Shown here piece by piece: positions 62,943 to 64,000 of a stretch of DNA of 64,000 bases (the stretch's first letter is position 1; each line of letters starts with the position of its first letter). The position numbers were made by a program, and so were the translations under genes. The stretch lies in NCBI GenBank assembly GCA_947494335.1, contig CANLUT010000001.1, positions 868,001 to 932,000 on the forward strand, written 5' to 3'. The stretch is from Oligoflexales bacterium. GTDB lineage: Bacteria > Bdellovibrionota_B > Oligoflexia > Oligoflexales > RGVZ01. Under the pieces are notes generated by a model. The model saw nothing but the letters and a program-made list of their open reading frames with translations. It ran no database searches and had not been told where the DNA came from.

Positions 62943-63162
62943 GCTTTATCAAGGCTTTTCAGCCCCCTCCTCAGACCCGTTAGCGGCATTTTTTGGCTGA
63001 AACTGAAGAAAAAAAAGTGCAAAGCCCCGAGATGCAGGATAAATCACGATAATTACGGCAGTTTGTCTTTAAGTTAATGGGGTTGTTCAATCTTCTTCGG
63101 CTGTTGAAGAGCCTAGGCGAGTCGGTTGGCTAAAAATGGGATTTTTGCTGAAATAACTTAAA

Positions 63163-63194
63163 CCCCCCGGCGCCTAGAAGCGGCGACCGGGGGG
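63163..63194 (-). terminator. GC-rich terminator hairpin
   Basis: The hairpin ccccccgg-cgcc/ggcg-ccgggggg has one bulged base and a 7-nt loop, a 12-bp stem. It lies 12 bp beyond the stop of the edge protein gene on the minus strand. Its tail has only three T, but the other strand has a T-run a few bases out, so it may work both ways. Confidence 0.75.
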
Positions 63195-63206
63195 CCAAAT
63201 TTTTGC

Positions 63207-64000
63207 TTATTTTACCTGAGCATCGATCAGATGGCCGTGCATCCATCCGGAACTTACGCCACGCTTAAGGCGCATAACACGACTGTTGTAGTTTCCTTCG
63301 ACTGTCCAAATGGACTTGAGAGCATGGTCGTAGGCAACGATCATCAGGGTGTGCGTTCCCAGATTAGTACCTTCGTACCGAATCAAGTCACCCATGACTG
63401 ATTTTGTTTTAGCCAAGGTTGGTATGCGCGATGCGTTACCCAGGGTTCTATATTGGCTAAAGAATGTTTTCGCCGAGTATTGGTAAGCGAGTTTAAAGTC
63501 TTTCGCCACAGCCCAAGTGTAAAAACGGTCACACCAGCTACCGGAAGCATACCCTTTGCTTGATTGGTAGTTCCCATGATCCCAATCATAGGACTCAGCC
63601 AAAGCTCGAAGCACTAAACGTCGGCGTGCTTGGGAAAGTTTATTCTCCTCTGCAGTGGCCACGTGGAATGGATGACGCATGGTGACCGATGGCGGAGGTG
63701 TCGTGATCCCAGTTGACGCATTCGTGATTTTGACCCCTTCCAGCCGGTATACGGTGTTAGGTGATAACTGATCGACCGTAAAGTCGAGGGTGTTACCATT
63801 TGACACAGGAACGACGCGAGACAGAGGCAACTTGATTTTTGAGTTGCTTAAGTTCACGAGGGTTCCCGTTACGTATACCTGCTTCGCATTCTTCAGTGTA
63901 CCACTTTGCACAACCATGCGAATAACGGCTGCACTTGGATGAGAGCGCGAGAGCGTTCCATGATAGTCGTAAGCGACCTGAGTATTTGGAACTGGCCTCA
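63207..64000 (-). CDS. Protein with NlpC/P60- or CHAP-like C-terminal domain (5' partial)
   Basis: The frame stays open to the right edge: 27 codons upstream of the ATG at 63917 read on without a stop (PNTQVAYDYHGTLSRSHPSA), so the true start is outside. A beta-rich N-terminal region (about residues 1-110 as seen) precedes a papain-fold-like domain with GSWCDRFYTWAVAKDFKLAY, GDLIRYEGTNLGTHTLMIVA and WTVEGNYNSRVMRL, giving a candidate Cys and His. It resembles CHAP/NlpC or DUF2272 cysteine hydrolases that cut peptidoglycan or isopeptide bonds. Confidence 0.7.
   Translation of the reverse strand, partial: RPVPNTQVAYDYHGTLSRSHPSAAVIRMVVQSGTLKNAKQVYVTGTLVNLSNSKIKLPLSRVVPVSNGNTLDFTVDQLSPNTVYRLEGVKITNASTGITTPPPSVTMRHPFHVATAEENKLSQARRRLVLRALAESYDWDHGNYQSSKGYASGSWCDRFYTWAVAKDFKLAYQYSAKTFFSQYRTLGNASRIPTLAKTKSVMGDLIRYEGTNLGTHTLMIVAYDHALKSIWTVEGNYNSRVMRLKRGVSSGWMHGHLIDAQVK

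Noticed and set aside
1-64000. CRISPR arrays, tRNA and rRNA genes
   Set aside because: I saw no regularly spaced repeat array, no T-arm-like motif in a cloverleaf context and no rRNA-like sequence; a covariance search would be needed to be sure.

Overview
The window looks like a chromosomal stretch of a Gram-negative, double-membraned, probably flagellated bacterium with moderate GC. It encodes outer-membrane barrels, at least eight probable Sec-exported lipoproteins, a flagellin and a methyl-accepting chemotaxis protein. The density of small lipoproteins of unknown family, secreted proteases and Cys-rich secreted proteins fits the Bdellovibrionota/Oligoflexia group. That placement is inferred from gene style only, because no rRNA or universal marker set is present.

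Layout. 1-5.1 kb: the 3' end of a GH31 alpha-glucan enzyme with a starch-binding domain, a PepSY / cytochrome b561 / BamA-like trio, and a lipoprotein. 5.2-14.5 kb: an accessory-looking, partly AT-rich region holding a membrane protein, a trypsin-like lipoprotein protease, a Cys-rich lipoprotein, a broken outer-membrane protein gene with two consecutive in-frame TGA codons, an M20 peptidase, two overlapping GNAT-type genes, small secreted proteins and a repeat-bearing intergenic region. 14.6-26.2 kb: mostly housekeeping (epimerase-SRPBCC fusion, ABC exporter, POT peptide transporter, PanP-type decarboxylase, PilZ protein, RlmN, membrane adenylate cyclase) and a secreted M1-like gluzincin. 26.2-36.9 kb: lipoproteins, a REP-like perfect inverted repeat, an EamA transporter, a fatty acid desaturase, a secreted subtilase with a glycine tract and Cys tail, and LepB. 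36.9-41.8 kb: a compact minus-strand run of pgsA, an unknown gene, an intact metallo-beta-lactamase-fold hydrolase, a metal-site-less paralogue, a membrane protein and a PfkB kinase. 41.9-52.9 kb: NadB, a zinc-ribbon protein, a SpoIIE phosphatase overlapping a periplasmic binding protein, an App1-like phosphatase, an MCP-flagellin pair, HflX and a small holin-like membrane protein. 52.9-64 kb: a calcium-type P-ATPase, then a plus-strand series (lipoprotein, SIMPL, MoxR, DUF58, transglutaminase, FAD oxidoreductase) and two secreted proteins, the last cut by the window edge.

Working together. MoxR-DUF58-transglutaminase is a recurrent envelope module, here headed by a lipoprotein and a SIMPL protein. 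The binding protein probably feeds periplasmic ligand information to the HAMP-SpoIIE phosphatase. The MCP and a divergent flagellin are 13 bp apart, with a sigma-28-like site upstream of the MCP start. The least explained items are the MBL/dead-MBL operon, an orphan minus-strand terminator near 50.8 kb that implies an unannotated short transcript, and the interrupted porin-like gene flanked by inverted copies of a 14-nt word. I saw no CRISPR array, tRNA, rRNA, transposase or prophage cluster.
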